From positions 155,021 through 219,020 of the forward strand of contig CALUKY010000002.1 of assembly GCA_944321345.1 (NCBI GenBank): 64,000 nt of DNA, in the 5' to 3' direction. Numbering within the stretch: position 1 is the first letter of the stretch; each line of letters opens with the position of its first letter. The DNA comes from an uncultured Paraprevotella sp. (lineage in GTDB: Bacteria; Bacteroidota; Bacteroidia; Bacteroidales; Bacteroidaceae). Shown here piece after piece: positions 19,462-31,000 of this stretch. Both the position numbers and the translations under genes were made by a program. The notes under the pieces are model-generated. The model made no database searches and was not told the DNA's origin. It was given only the letters and a program-made list of their open reading frames with translations.

Positions 19462-20880
19462 ATGACAACAGATAAAGACATAATTGTAGCAATAGAGCTC
19501 GGCTCGTCATCTATTCGTGGCATAGCGGGCAGAAAGGATGTGGATGGCACGCTCCAGATTCTGGATGTCGTAGAACGTAAATCCAAGAACAGTATCCGAA
19601 AAGGTGTCATTTACAATATTGATAAAACAACTCAGGCATTAAACAGTATCTTCGCACAATTGCGCGAAGATTTAAATGTTTATATCAATAAGGCTTATGT
19701 GGGAATCTCAGGACAGTCTCTCTGCACCATCAGAAACTCCGCATCAAAGCAGATGTCAACCAAAATGGTTATTTCCAATGATATCGTTGATTCGCTACAG
19801 GACTCAAACTGCAATATCAACTATCCCGACAAGATCATTCTGGACGTCAAGGCACAGGAATATCGTATCGGGACAAACTATGTGACAGAACCTGTAGGTA
19901 TCTTGAGTAATCAGATCGAAGGACGCTTCCTGAACATCGTAGCACGTTCATCAATTAAAGAGAATATTCAGAAATGCTTCAATGCCATAGGAGTACAAAT
20001 TCTGGATATGTACATCGCACCTTTGGTTCTGGCTGATAATATCCTGACAGATAATGAAAAACGTACAGGATGTGCATTAGTAGATTTTGGAGCGGAAACA
20101 ACAACCGTATCAGTATACAAAAATAATATTCTTCGTTATCTTTCCGTAATTCCATTAGGAGGCAACAATGTGACCCTCGATATCTGCAGCAAACAAGTGG
20201 AAGAAGAGGAGGCTGAAGAGTTGAAGATCAAATACGGTACAGCATTTTCCGATTCATCAAAGGAAATTGTACGCCATGTGCCGTTATCTTTTGATCCGGG
20301 TATCACCATCGCTGAAGATGTACTGCAAGAAATCACCGAAGCACGTATGGAAGAAATCATTGCCAACGTATGGGAGCAGATACAACAAAGCAATTATGCC
20401 AAATCATTACTATCAGGTATTGTCATCACCGGTGGTGCGGCCAATATCCGAAATATCGAGAAAGCTATCAGCTACAAGACAAAATTGGATAAAATTAAAT
20501 TTGCCAAGACTTTGCATACGATCATCTATCCGGGTAACTTTGAAAACCTGATACTGGAGATGAATGCAAATACCTTGATTTCCTTATTGGCAAGCGGAGA
20601 ATGTGACTGCACGGATGTAGATCCCAATGAGGAAGAAAGAAAACGTTTGGAAGAAGAAGAGCTGAACCGCAAGCGAATCGAAGAAGAAGTTCGCAAAAAA
20701 CAGGAAGAAGAACTGGCAGAAGAACAAAGAAAAAACAACCAGGAAATGACTGTACCTAGCGAATCGGAGACGCTAGACAAGCCGGAAGAAAACGACGATG
20801 AAAAGAAAGAGAAAAACGGATTCATGCAGTCACTCAAAAGCAGGTTCATTAAGATTTCAAGAATGTTCACAGAAGAGTAA
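19462..20880 (+). CDS. ftsA: Cell division protein FtsA
   Basis: 472 aa actin-like ATPase that tethers FtsZ to the membrane. Phosphate 1 loop I-E-L-G-S-S-S-I-R-G is near the N-terminus, C-A-L-V-D-F-G-A-E-T-T-T forms phosphate 2, and V-I-T-G-G-A-A-N-I the adenosine motif. A charged Glu/Lys/Arg-rich coiled-coil tail (about 390-450) precedes the C-terminal amphipathic helix F-M-Q-S-L-K-S-R-F-I-K-I-S, the likely membrane-targeting sequence. The tail is longer than in E. coli FtsA (420 aa). Confidence 0.96.
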   Translation: MTTDKDIIVAIELGSSSIRGIAGRKDVDGTLQILDVVERKSKNSIRKGVIYNIDKTTQALNSIFAQLREDLNVYINKAYVGISGQSLCTIRNSASKQMSTKMVISNDIVDSLQDSNCNINYPDKIILDVKAQEYRIGTNYVTEPVGILSNQIEGRFLNIVARSSIKENIQKCFNAIGVQILDMYIAPLVLADNILTDNEKRTGCALVDFGAETTTVSVYKNNILRYLSVIPLGGNNVTLDICSKQVEEEEAEELKIKYGTAFSDSSKEIVRHVPLSFDPGITIAEDVLQEITEARMEEIIANVWEQIQQSNYAKSLLSGIVITGGAANIRNIEKAISYKTKLDKIKFAKTLHTIIYPGNFENLILEMNANTLISLLASGECDCTDVDPNEEERKRLEEEELNRKRIEEEVRKKQEEELAEEQRKNNQEMTVPSESETLDKPEENDDEKKEKNGFMQSLKSRFIKISRMFTEE

Positions 20881-20906
20881 CAGCTCTCTCAAAAACAATA
20901 ACAGCC

Positions 20907-22235
20907 ATGACAGAAGAAAACAAGAATATTAATTCAGAGAACGGAATCCAGTTCGATGTCAAAACAGACAGTTCCAGCATCATCAAGGTAGTAGGTGTTG
21001 GTGGAGGCGGTGGAAATGCTGTCAATCATATGTATAAGCAAGGCATCCATGATGTTACCTTTGTGGTCTGCAATACTGACAAGAAAGCCCTGAGTGACTC
21101 TCCCGTACCAACCCGACTTCAGCTTGGAGCCGGACTTGGAGCCGGAAACCGCCCGGAACGTGGTCGCCAAGCCGCTCTGGACAATATTGAAGAAATCCGG
21201 AAAATGCTCGACGATGGTACACGTATGGTATTTGTGACCGCCGGAATGGGTGGTGGAACAGGTACCGGCGCAGCCCCTGTCATCGCACAATGTGCAAAAG
21301 ATATGGGCATTCTGACAGTAGGGATCGTCACGATTCCATTCCTTTTTGAAGGAAATAAAAAGATTGACCAGGCTTTGGATGGTGTAGAGGAAATATCCAA
21401 ACATGTAGACGCTCTTCTGGTTATCAATAACGAACGTCTGCGTGAAATCTATCCGGAACTTTCTTTGTTAAATGCCTTTGCCAAGGCTGATGACACGCTG
21501 TCTATTGCCGCCAAAAGTATCGCAGAAATCATTACGGTACACGGTATCATCAATCTGGACTTCCAGGATGTCACTACAGTTTTGAAAGATGGTGGAGTTG
21601 CCATAATGAGTACGGGATACGGTGAAGGTGAAAACCGTGTAAAACATGCCATTGATGAGGCCCTGCACTCTCCACTCCTGAACAATGACGATATCTTCAA
21701 TTCCAAAAAGGTTTTGCTCAGCATTACATTCTGCGCCAAAGACCAGGATCAGCTCACCATGGAGGAAATGAATGAAATCAATGATTTCATGACCAAGTTC
21801 GGAGAAGATGTGGAAACCAAATGGGGTGTAGCCACAGACGATACCCTGGAAAAGAAAGTCAAGATTACCGTACTGGCAACAGGTTTCGGACTGGAAAACA
21901 TTCCAGGTATGGACAATGCAAGCCGAAAAAAGAAAACTCAGGAAGAGGAAGAAGAAAAAGAAAACGAAGAAATCCAAAGAGGTATTCGACGTGACCAATA
22001 TTATCCGGGAAGAAACCAAACAACAACCCGGAAACGGCATAATGTATTTGTCTTCAAGAAAGATGATCTGGACAACGACAATATCATCACTATGGTAGAT
22101 GAAATGCCAACCTATATGCGAACCAAAGAACAGCTTGAGGACATCAAAGCCAAAACAGCTCATAAGATGGTGCAAGACATAACAGAAAGCGAAACCGAAA
22201 CGACGCCAGAATCCAATAACACAATCATATTTTAA
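20907..22235 (+). CDS. ftsZ: Cell division GTPase FtsZ
   Basis: 442 aa tubulin homologue that forms the Z ring. The N-terminal G-V-G-G-G-G-G-N-A-V-N-H loop, the tubulin signature GGGTGTG at 115-121, and the synergy loop region N-L-D-F-Q-D-V are intact. After the globular part (to about 325) comes a Lys/Glu-rich linker (about 335-355) and a C-terminal region with D-E-M-P-T-Y-M-R. Preceded by ftsA at 26 bp, followed by yqeY at 6 bp. Confidence 0.98.
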   Translation: MTEENKNINSENGIQFDVKTDSSSIIKVVGVGGGGGNAVNHMYKQGIHDVTFVVCNTDKKALSDSPVPTRLQLGAGLGAGNRPERGRQAALDNIEEIRKMLDDGTRMVFVTAGMGGGTGTGAAPVIAQCAKDMGILTVGIVTIPFLFEGNKKIDQALDGVEEISKHVDALLVINNERLREIYPELSLLNAFAKADDTLSIAAKSIAEIITVHGIINLDFQDVTTVLKDGGVAIMSTGYGEGENRVKHAIDEALHSPLLNNDDIFNSKKVLLSITFCAKDQDQLTMEEMNEINDFMTKFGEDVETKWGVATDDTLEKKVKITVLATGFGLENIPGMDNASRKKKTQEEEEEKENEEIQRGIRRDQYYPGRNQTTTRKRHNVFVFKKDDLDNDNIITMVDEMPTYMRTKEQLEDIKAKTAHKMVQDITESETETTPESNNTIIF

Positions 22236-22241
22236 TAAACT

Positions 22242-22691
22242 ATGGCACTTTTTGATCAAATCAGCAAAGATATCGTTGCCGCAATGAAAGCTAAGGACAA
22301 AGTTCGTCTGGAAGCTCTGCGTAACGTAAAGAAACTGTTTCTGGAGGCAAAGACAGCTCCGGGAGCCAATGACGAACTCACAGACGAAGCAGCATTGAAA
22401 ATTTTGTCCAAACTCACCAAGCAGGGCAAAGACACCGCAGCTCTTTATGTAAGCCAGAACCGAGAAGATCTGGCCAACGAAGAGTTGGCGCAGGTTGCCG
22501 TCATCGAAGAATATTTGCCAAAACCTCTGAGCGAGGAAGAACTCAAGGCCGCGATCCAGAAAATCATTGAGGAAACCGGTGCAAGCAGTCCTAAGGACAT
22601 GGGAAAGGTTATGGGGGTAGCCACCAAAAGCCTGGCCGGAAAGGCAGATGGCAAAGCAATCAGCACTTTGGTAAAGGAATTGCTTTCATAA
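22242..22691 (+). CDS. GatB/YqeY domain protein
   Basis: 149 aa, all one GatB/YqeY domain: K-A-K-D-K-V-R-L-E-A-L-R-N near the start, E-E-Y-L-P-K-P-L-S in the middle, D-M-G-K-V-M-G toward the end. The fold resembles the tRNA-binding tail of the amidotransferase subunit GatB, but stand-alone members have no firmly assigned role. It sits 6 bp behind ftsZ and ends the cluster before a strong terminator, so it is cotranscribed with division genes. Confidence 0.93.
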   Translation: MALFDQISKDIVAAMKAKDKVRLEALRNVKKLFLEAKTAPGANDELTDEAALKILSKLTKQGKDTAALYVSQNREDLANEELAQVAVIEEYLPKPLSEEELKAAIQKIIEETGASSPKDMGKVMGVATKSLAGKADGKAISTLVKELLS

Positions 22692-22750
22692 TCCGCAAAC
22701 AGGCAGAAACAACAAAAAATTAATAGAATCCAGACAATGGGTTTATAGCA

Positions 22751-22791
22751 GAAAGGGTTCGGATTTGATCCGAACCCTTTCTTTATTTTAT
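22751..22791 (+). terminator. Rho-independent terminator of the dcw cluster
   Basis: A perfect 14-bp stem (22751-22764 with 22768-22781) around a 3-nt loop, followed by a T-rich tail (TTTATTTTAT). It lies 60 bp after yqeY and may also help stop recO transcription coming from the other side. Confidence 0.9.
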
Positions 22792-22830
22792 CTTATAGTC
22801 AAATAAGCACCCGCACGAATAGTCCAGATC

Positions 22831-23556
22831 TTATTCAAACAAATCAAAAAGCACCGAAAGCGACTTCAAGTCAGTAAATCCTGGAAAATGCAACTGATAA
22901 TAACGTACGAGTATATGCAGAAATTCACGCCTGTCCTGACGCGACAAAACCAGCAAAGGCATATCATCGTATGCCACACGGTAAAAAGCAGCCAACAGGG
23001 CCGTATATTCGGGCGACAGGAAAAGCCCATGCACCGGTGGCAATTGTACAAAGGCAGACTCCTGCATATCGAAATAGCTTCCCGTAAAATAAGAGTCGAT
23101 AAAAGGAGGGATTCCGAGAAAACGTGTCATCTGTGTAACAAAAGCCAAATGAAAGCTCGTAAACTCCTTTTCATTACGCTCCAGCCAGGCCAGAGAATCT
23201 ACCAAAAAAGAAAACAGCTCATTATTCTGAGGTTCTTTCCTTAATATAGATACCAGAAACTCGGACAGGAACAGGACAATGGCCGACTTATATGGATTAA
23301 AACAACTCATCTGAATGGAAGACTGTAAAGACAGCTCACTGATGTTCTGTAACGGAAAACGCTCCCGATAATCGTATTCCAGCTCCAGAACATTCAGTGG
23401 GAGGAAATACGTATTCTTCATCTTCGATCTTTTTCTACTCCCTTGCGCTATACGAAAGGACAGAAATCCCCTACTCTCGGTATAAACTTCGGCAATTCGT
23501 TTCTCATCATCCAATTTATGGATTCGGAGTACAATCGCCCTGCTTTTTTCATACAT
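22831..23556 (-). CDS. recO: DNA repair protein RecO
   Basis: 241 aa. RecO acts with RecR/RecF to load RecA on SSB-coated gaps. The N-terminal OB-fold is recognised by K-S-R-A-I-V-L-R-I-H-K-L-D-D and a basic K-R-S-K-M-K-N stretch; the helical C-terminal domain contains F-H-L-A-F-V-T-Q-M-T-R-F-L-G-I-P-P. No zinc-binding cysteine cluster is seen. Monocistronic and convergent with the dcw cluster. The start lies about 125 bp from the divergent tRNA-Glu promoter. Confidence 0.94.
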   Translation of the reverse strand: MYEKSRAIVLRIHKLDDEKRIAEVYTESRGFLSFRIAQGSRKRSKMKNTYFLPLNVLELEYDYRERFPLQNISELSLQSSIQMSCFNPYKSAIVLFLSEFLVSILRKEPQNNELFSFLVDSLAWLERNEKEFTSFHLAFVTQMTRFLGIPPFIDSYFTGSYFDMQESAFVQLPPVHGLFLSPEYTALLAAFYRVAYDDMPLLVLSRQDRREFLHILVRYYQLHFPGFTDLKSLSVLFDLFE

Positions 23557-23680
23557 AAAATATCTTCTTTATTAACTATGGCAAAAATAGAGAAAAAGAG
23601 GCTATTCTGACCAAAAAAGGCAACAAAAATGGCAAAAACGATTTTTTTTCGAAAAAAAATGCATTTTTTTTGCGGAAAAG

Positions 23681-23711
23681 TTTGGAGATTCAAAAATAAG
23701 TCGTACCTTTG
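23681..23711 (+). promoter_or_regulatory. Promoter of tRNA-Glu (and probably rpsT)
   Basis: TTTG at 23681-23684, 19-nt spacer, TACCTTTG at 23704-23711: an exact match to the Bacteroides consensus. Immediately downstream is GCATCGCAAT, a block repeated at the tRNA-Asn promoters at 52.8 and 53.1 kb. Confidence 0.8.
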
Positions 23712-23766
23712 CATCGCAATCGAGAAACAAACCTCGGTAATAAGAACTCAAAAAGTTCAAAACCCC

Positions 23767-23838
23767 GGTCCCTTCGTCTATCGGTTAGGACGAGAGATTT
23801 TCATTCTCTAAAGAGGAGTTCGACTCTCCTAGGGACTA
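23767..23838 (+). tRNA. tRNA-Glu (anticodon TTC)
   Basis: Complete 72-nt cloverleaf: acceptor GGTCCCT/AGGGACT with one G-U pair, D-stem GTCT/GGAC, anticodon stem AGAGA/TCTCT with loop TTTTCAT giving anticodon TTC, T-stem AGGAG/CTCCT with loop TTCGACT, discriminator A. CCA is not encoded. The rpsT start codon follows only 32 bp later with no terminator or good promoter between, so the tRNA is probably processed from a joint transcript. Confidence 0.96.
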
Positions 23839-23870
23839 CTAAGTTAAATGAATATATTTTAAGAATTGAG

Positions 23871-24125
23871 ATGGCAAATCATAAATCATCAGTAAAAAGA
23901 ATCCGTCAGGAGGAAAAAAGAAGACTCCACAACAGATACTACGCTAAAACAATGCGTAACGCTGTTCGCAAGTTGCGCGCAACAAAGGATAAGGAAGCTG
24001 CTATTGCTTTGTATCCAAGCGTACAGAAGTCTTTGGACAAGCTGGCAAAGATCAATGTAATTCACAAGAACAAGGCTGCCAACTTGAAGTCAAAACTTGC
24101 TGCTTATATCAGCAAATTGGCATAA
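23871..24125 (+). CDS. rpsT: 30S ribosomal protein S20
   Basis: 84 aa, normal length. The helical, Lys/Arg-rich sequence starts [18 protein letters not shown] and contains the conserved K-T-x-R-N-A-V-R-K-L. S20 binds the 5' domain and helix 44 of 16S rRNA. The ATG at 23871 is chosen because it gives the canonical MANHKS start; longer in-frame extensions run back through the tRNA gene. A hairpin terminator follows. Confidence 0.97.
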   Translation: MANHKSSVKRIRQEEKRRLHNRYYAKTMRNAVRKLRATKDKEAAIALYPSVQKSLDKLAKINVIHKNKAANLKSKLAAYISKLA

Positions 24126-24144
24126 TCCTGAATGAAAATAATAG

Positions 24145-24175
24145 AGAGACCAATCATTTGGTCTCTTTTTTTTTA
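24145..24175 (+). terminator. Terminator after rpsT
   Basis: Perfect 9-bp stem (24145-24153 with 24158-24166), 4-nt loop TCAT, then a run of T, 20 bp after the rpsT stop. Confidence 0.9.
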
Positions 24176-24305
24176 CCCAAGTTTTAGCAAGCACCAGATA
24201 CGGCACAGCAAACTGCAAAACCCACACATGAGAGACAAGATCCCCTATCCCGCAGTTTACAACGATAATTAAGAAAAAAAAATAGCTTAATGTTCTTTTT
24301 TTTTG

Positions 24306-24313
24306 TATATTTG
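24306..24313 (+). promoter_or_regulatory. -7 box of gyrB
   Basis: TATATTTG matches TAnnTTTG, 25 bp upstream of the gyrB ATG. No TTTG at the -33 distance; the upstream DNA is A- and T-tract rich. Confidence 0.55.
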
Positions 24314-24325
24314 TGCATTAATTAG

Positions 24326-26308
<1,983 letters not shown>

Positions 26309-26356
26309 CTATTCATTAAAGAATACTATCATTCAATTCTTATAAATATTTTCTTG

Positions 26357-26397
26357 GCTGCTCTTTAGAAGTGATTCTATGGGAGCAGCTTTTTTTT
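26357..26397 (+). terminator. Terminator after gyrB
   Basis: GCTGCTC (26357-26363) pairs with GAGCAGC (26383-26389) around a 19-nt loop, followed by eight T. It lies 48 bp after the gyrB stop. Confidence 0.8.
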
Positions 26398-26410
26398 CTC
26401 ATTTGCATCG

Positions 26411-26458
26411 CATTTTTCTTATTTAAGCAACATTTTTCTTATTTTTTTTGTAACTTAG
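26411..26458 (+). promoter_or_regulatory. Promoter of the GH29-GH16 pair with two direct repeats
   Basis: A weak -7 box TAACTTAG (26451-26458) is preceded by two copies of CATTTTTCTTATTT (26411-26424 and 26431-26444), spaced exactly 20 bp, i.e. about two helical turns. The second copy covers the -33 position, where no TTTG is found. This layout suggests a dimeric activator replacing the -33 contact; no regulator gene is adjacent. Confidence 0.45.
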
Positions 26459-26537
26459 CCGCGAAAAGACCAAGAAAATCAAACATACCATTTAAGTTGC
26501 TTACTAAACAATTTTGTAATAACCTAAAAAAAATCTC

Positions 26538-28037
26538 ATGAGAAAAATCTATTCTTCTTTATTAATGCTGGCTCTTTCCAGTATTTCCTTGGAAACTATG
26601 GCTCAAGGAAATCTAATCAGCCAAACATTAGAAAATCCGGACAATGAACCGGCTCCCGTTTTTCCAGTTCCTTCAGCAAGACAATTGGCTTGGCAGGAAA
26701 CTGAGTTTTACGCATTCTTCCATTATGGTATGAATACTTATACCGGTAAAGAATGGGGGTACGGCGATGAAGCATTAAGCACTTTCCGTCCTCCTAAACA
26801 TCCTAATTGTGAACAGTGGGTACAGGCTGCAAAAGATGCAGGCATGAAAGGTGGCATCGCCGTTGTAAAACATCATGACGGTTTCTGCTTGTGGCCAACG
26901 AAAACAACAGACCATAATGCCAATAATTGTGGGCTCAGTTTTGAAGTTAATGTACCAAAAGCCTATGCCGAAGCCAGTGAAAAACTAGGAATGAAATATG
27001 GATTCTATATCTCGCCTTGGGATAGAAATAGTGCGCACTACGGAAAAGACACATATGTGAAAGAGGTGTTCTTAAAGCAGGCTTCCGAGTTGGCAGAATA
27101 TGGCGATGACCAGTTTGAAATGTGGTTTGACGGTGCAAACGGAGGAGATGGCTACTACGGTGGTGCCAACGAAGTTCGAAATATTGATGCCAGCACCTAT
27201 TATGATGTACCAAATCTAGCCGATTCCATTCACAAAATGCAACCCAACTGTGTAATGTGGGGTGTTGGTGACGAAGCCCGTTGGATTGGCAACGAGGCCG
27301 GATGGGCCGGAGTAACCAACTGGTCACCAGAATACAAGCCAGCAAGAGGACCTAACGAAAACGGAAATGAAAACGGTTGGAGATGGTTCCCTGGAGAATC
27401 TGATGCAAAAGGTACTAACATGGGTTGGTTCTGGCATCAAGGTGAATCTCCCCGCAGCTTGAATGAACTGTTTAAATTCTATTTGGAAACCGTAGGACGT
27501 AATGCGACTCTGATTCTGAACTTCCCACCAGACAAAACCGGTGAATTGCCACAAGCAACAGTTACCCGAATGAAAGAATTAGGAAACCTACTGAAAGAAA
27601 GATTAGGCAACGACCTGGCCTTGAATGCTAAAATCGAAGCTTCTGAAACACGTAAAGCAGGTGCTCAAAGAACATACGTAGCTTCTAAACTTAACGACAA
27701 CGATAAAGATACTTATTGGGCTACAGACGATGATGTTATTGAATCAAGTATAACCTTGACCTGGGACAAACCTCAGAATGTACATTATGTGGCACTGATG
27801 GAGTACATCAAAAAAGGGCAAAGAATCAAATCATTCACTGTTGAAACCAGTGAGGACGGAAGAACCAACTGGACTCCAAGAGCAACAGATCAGTGTACTA
27901 CAGTCGGTTATAAACGAATCATTCCTTTGAACGGCAGTACAACGGATTATGGCAATGGCTACAATGTCAAAGCTATCCGAATAACTATCAACGACAGTAA
28001 AGCATGCCCATTGCTCCACACTGTATCTGTATTCTAA
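26538..28037 (+). CDS. Alpha-L-fucosidase, GH29, with discoidin-like domain
   Basis: 499 aa with a type I signal peptide (cleavage near T-M-A-Q), so periplasmic or secreted. The GH29 barrel (about 40-350) shows F-F-H-Y-G-M-N, K-H-H-D-G-F-C-L-W and the nucleophile region E-M-W-F-D198-G-A; N-A-T-L-I-L-N-F-P-P-D closes the barrel. A C-terminal F5/8-type C (discoidin) module (about 360-499) probably binds sugar. GH29 enzymes remove terminal alpha-L-fucose from host or algal glycans; the linkage preference cannot be read from sequence. It is cotranscribed with the GH16 gene downstream; no SusC/SusD pair is near. Confidence 0.9.
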   Translation: MRKIYSSLLMLALSSISLETMAQGNLISQTLENPDNEPAPVFPVPSARQLAWQETEFYAFFHYGMNTYTGKEWGYGDEALSTFRPPKHPNCEQWVQAAKDAGMKGGIAVVKHHDGFCLWPTKTTDHNANNCGLSFEVNVPKAYAEASEKLGMKYGFYISPWDRNSAHYGKDTYVKEVFLKQASELAEYGDDQFEMWFDGANGGDGYYGGANEVRNIDASTYYDVPNLADSIHKMQPNCVMWGVGDEARWIGNEAGWAGVTNWSPEYKPARGPNENGNENGWRWFPGESDAKGTNMGWFWHQGESPRSLNELFKFYLETVGRNATLILNFPPDKTGELPQATVTRMKELGNLLKERLGNDLALNAKIEASETRKAGAQRTYVASKLNDNDKDTYWATDDDVIESSITLTWDKPQNVHYVALMEYIKKGQRIKSFTVETSEDGRTNWTPRATDQCTTVGYKRIIPLNGSTTDYGNGYNVKAIRITINDSKACPLLHTVSVF

Positions 28038-28070
28038 TCAACCATGATAAATCATTCAAATCATTCTAAA

Positions 28071-31000
28071 ATGAAGAAAAACAAACTTTATATAACCAGC
28101 CTGATCGCATTAACCCTACCGGCATACGGATGGGCACAAGACAGAATCAGTTTTGAAGAAACAGGCGAAGCCGCACATACTAGTATTGGTGTCTATGATT
28201 CTTGGGACGAATCTCCATTCCGCTCCCAAAATAATGCTGCCCCATTGCTTAAAGGCAACGTAGCCATTATTGACAATCCGGAAGTTACAGAAGAAGGTAA
28301 CTCCTCTGCTAAAGTCCTTATGGTGCAACGCTCCCGTTATGGAAGTAACCAGTTTGGCGCACGCATCGATTTGAAGACTCCTTTCGAACTGAACACAACA
28401 ACAAAGTATGTTCACGTCATGATCAAAAAAGACAAACCTGGACGTGTACTTCTGATTGGCTTAGGCAAACGTAGAGATAGAGCTGGACAAAGTCCTGAGA
28501 CAGAACAGTGCTGGGCTCTTTCATCCCGCACTATTGAACCGGGAATCTGGAACGATGCCGTATTTGCCATCAAAGGCAACGGTGGCATTGATATCAAAAG
28601 TTTGGTTATTGTGCCAGATTGCGAATCAACTCACGACTTAAAAGAGGACTTCTTGGTTTATATTGACGAAATAGAAGTAAACGATCAGTCAACACCACGC
28701 ATCAAGGTTGGTGATTATCCTCTGAACATTGAGGACGGCGCCGTTTCTTCTAAGAATAATTATTATGTAAACAGTATTGCGTTGACTTCACCATCAGCTG
28801 GAGCACAGACAATCAACGTAGGAAGCGCCTCGCCACAAACAATTTACCGTCCTCTACTTGAACAAACTTTCGTAGCAAAAGCGGGTGAAACCGTCACTCC
28901 AAAAATCAATTTCAACGGCAACTGGATGAATGGTTATGTTTATCTGGATAAAGGGCAAGACGGTGACTTCTATTGGCAATTAAACGAAGATTATACTGCT
29001 CCAGAAAATAGCGATCTGGTATCTTATTACTACATTGAAACTGTTGAAAACGAATCTGGATTTAACTATAAAGGTGAGCCAGTTTCCGGTAATAACCGTA
29101 ACACCATGCAGACGCCGGCATTTAAGATTCCTGAAGATCTGAAACCAGGTTTCTATCGTATGCGATTCAAAGTCGATTGGGGTAATGCAGATCCGGGAGG
29201 TCGTACAACAAGTACCAACGGTATTATATCCAATGGTGGTAATATCACAGATGTGCGCTTGAACATCCATAGTGACAAAGTTAAAGTAACTACCCAGTAT
29301 CAGAATGGCGATGTATACGCAGCAGACGGATCACAATTGGCTGGTTCTGATGTAAACTTCGGTGAACCTCTGACTATCAAGATGGTACCATCTAACGGAT
29401 TCATTCCGGACGGTATTACTTTGACTCACGGATATAACCTCACCGGTGACAGTTTGGTTCACGGAACTCCACAATACACCACAATCCGCATTCCTGGATA
29501 CGCAGTCAAAGAAGATGGTACCCTGACCATTCCTGCCAGTCTGGTAGACGGCGACTTGCATATCTTGGGTCACTTCAAAAGTACAACCAGCGGTGGTGGA
29601 GAAACTGGAGAATACGAAGTGAACTTCGAAAAAGACTTGACAATTTCCAGAACAGACAGAACCTTGAATACAATTTCATTATCGGGCAATAAAGGATGTT
29701 CTTTCACAAGCAACATCTCAAAAGATCCGAAAACTGTATATCAGGACAAACTTGCAGATGTAGCAGTTTCTCAAACAGGTGAAAGCATCACACCGTCTGT
29801 TAACTATAGCGGTGGCCCTATGCATGGTTACCTTTATATCGATTACAACAATGACGGAATCTTTACTCCGGAGATAGGTGGTGATCACCGTCCGACACCA
29901 AACAGTGAGTTAGTCAGCTACTCATACTATGAAGGATACAACAGCAATGGAGTACAAAAAGGAAGTAGCGAAACCAATAACGCTATAACCTTCCCGGCTT
30001 TCACTGTATCTGAGTTTATTCCGGATGGTGTTTATCGTGCACGTCTAAAAATAGATTGGAACAATATTGACCCTAAAGGCCAGTATGGAGAAAGCAACAA
30101 GATTGATGCCAATGGCGGATATGTAGTCGACTTCCTGATAAGCATCAGCAACACCTCTAAGACTGTAAAGCTAAACACTCTGAATGGTAGTATCTATGGT
30201 GAGAGTAACAGTGCGCTGCCATACAAACTTACTTCAGAAAAAACGCTGAATGTAGTACCGACTCCTGTTACTGAAGATTATGTACTTAGCGAACCTATTA
30301 CTATCCGTAGCGGATTGAACTTTGACGGTCCTCAATTTATCCGCGGCAACCAGCAATGGTTTACCCAGACCATCGAGATTGATGAGGTAACTCCTGGTAA
30401 AGCAATTTCTGTTCCTGTATATGGTAACATAGAAATTACGGCCAAATTCGAGGCAAAAGAAGATGCTGTCTATAAAATGATTTTCAGCGATGAGTTTGAT
30501 GGAAAAGACGGGGAACGTGCCGATGCCAGCAAATGGGGAGTAAGTAAACGTCAGAATGCCACCTGGAACCGCTTTATCAGCGACAGTATTGCTGTAGCTT
30601 ATATCGAAGACGGACAGTTGGTTCTGAAAGCGATTCCTAACGAGAACAAATCTACTGACAACGTAGACATGCTGACTGGAGCATTAGAAAGTCAAAACAA
30701 GTTTAGCTTCAAATACGGAAAGGTTGAATGTAGAGCCAAGACTAATGGTTACAAAGGTAACTTCCCAGCTATATGGATGATGCCACAAGATCAAAGTGCC
30801 GGTTGGCCAAATTGTGGTGAAATTGATATCTTTGAGCAAATTGATGCCGAAAACAAGTCTTACCATACCGTACACTCTAACTGGACCTACAACCTGGGAA
30901 ACAAGAACAATCCGACCTCTTCTTTCAGTAAGAATCTGAGTATGGACCGTTATCACACTTATGGTTTCGAATGGGATGCCAACACGTTAACCTGGTATGT

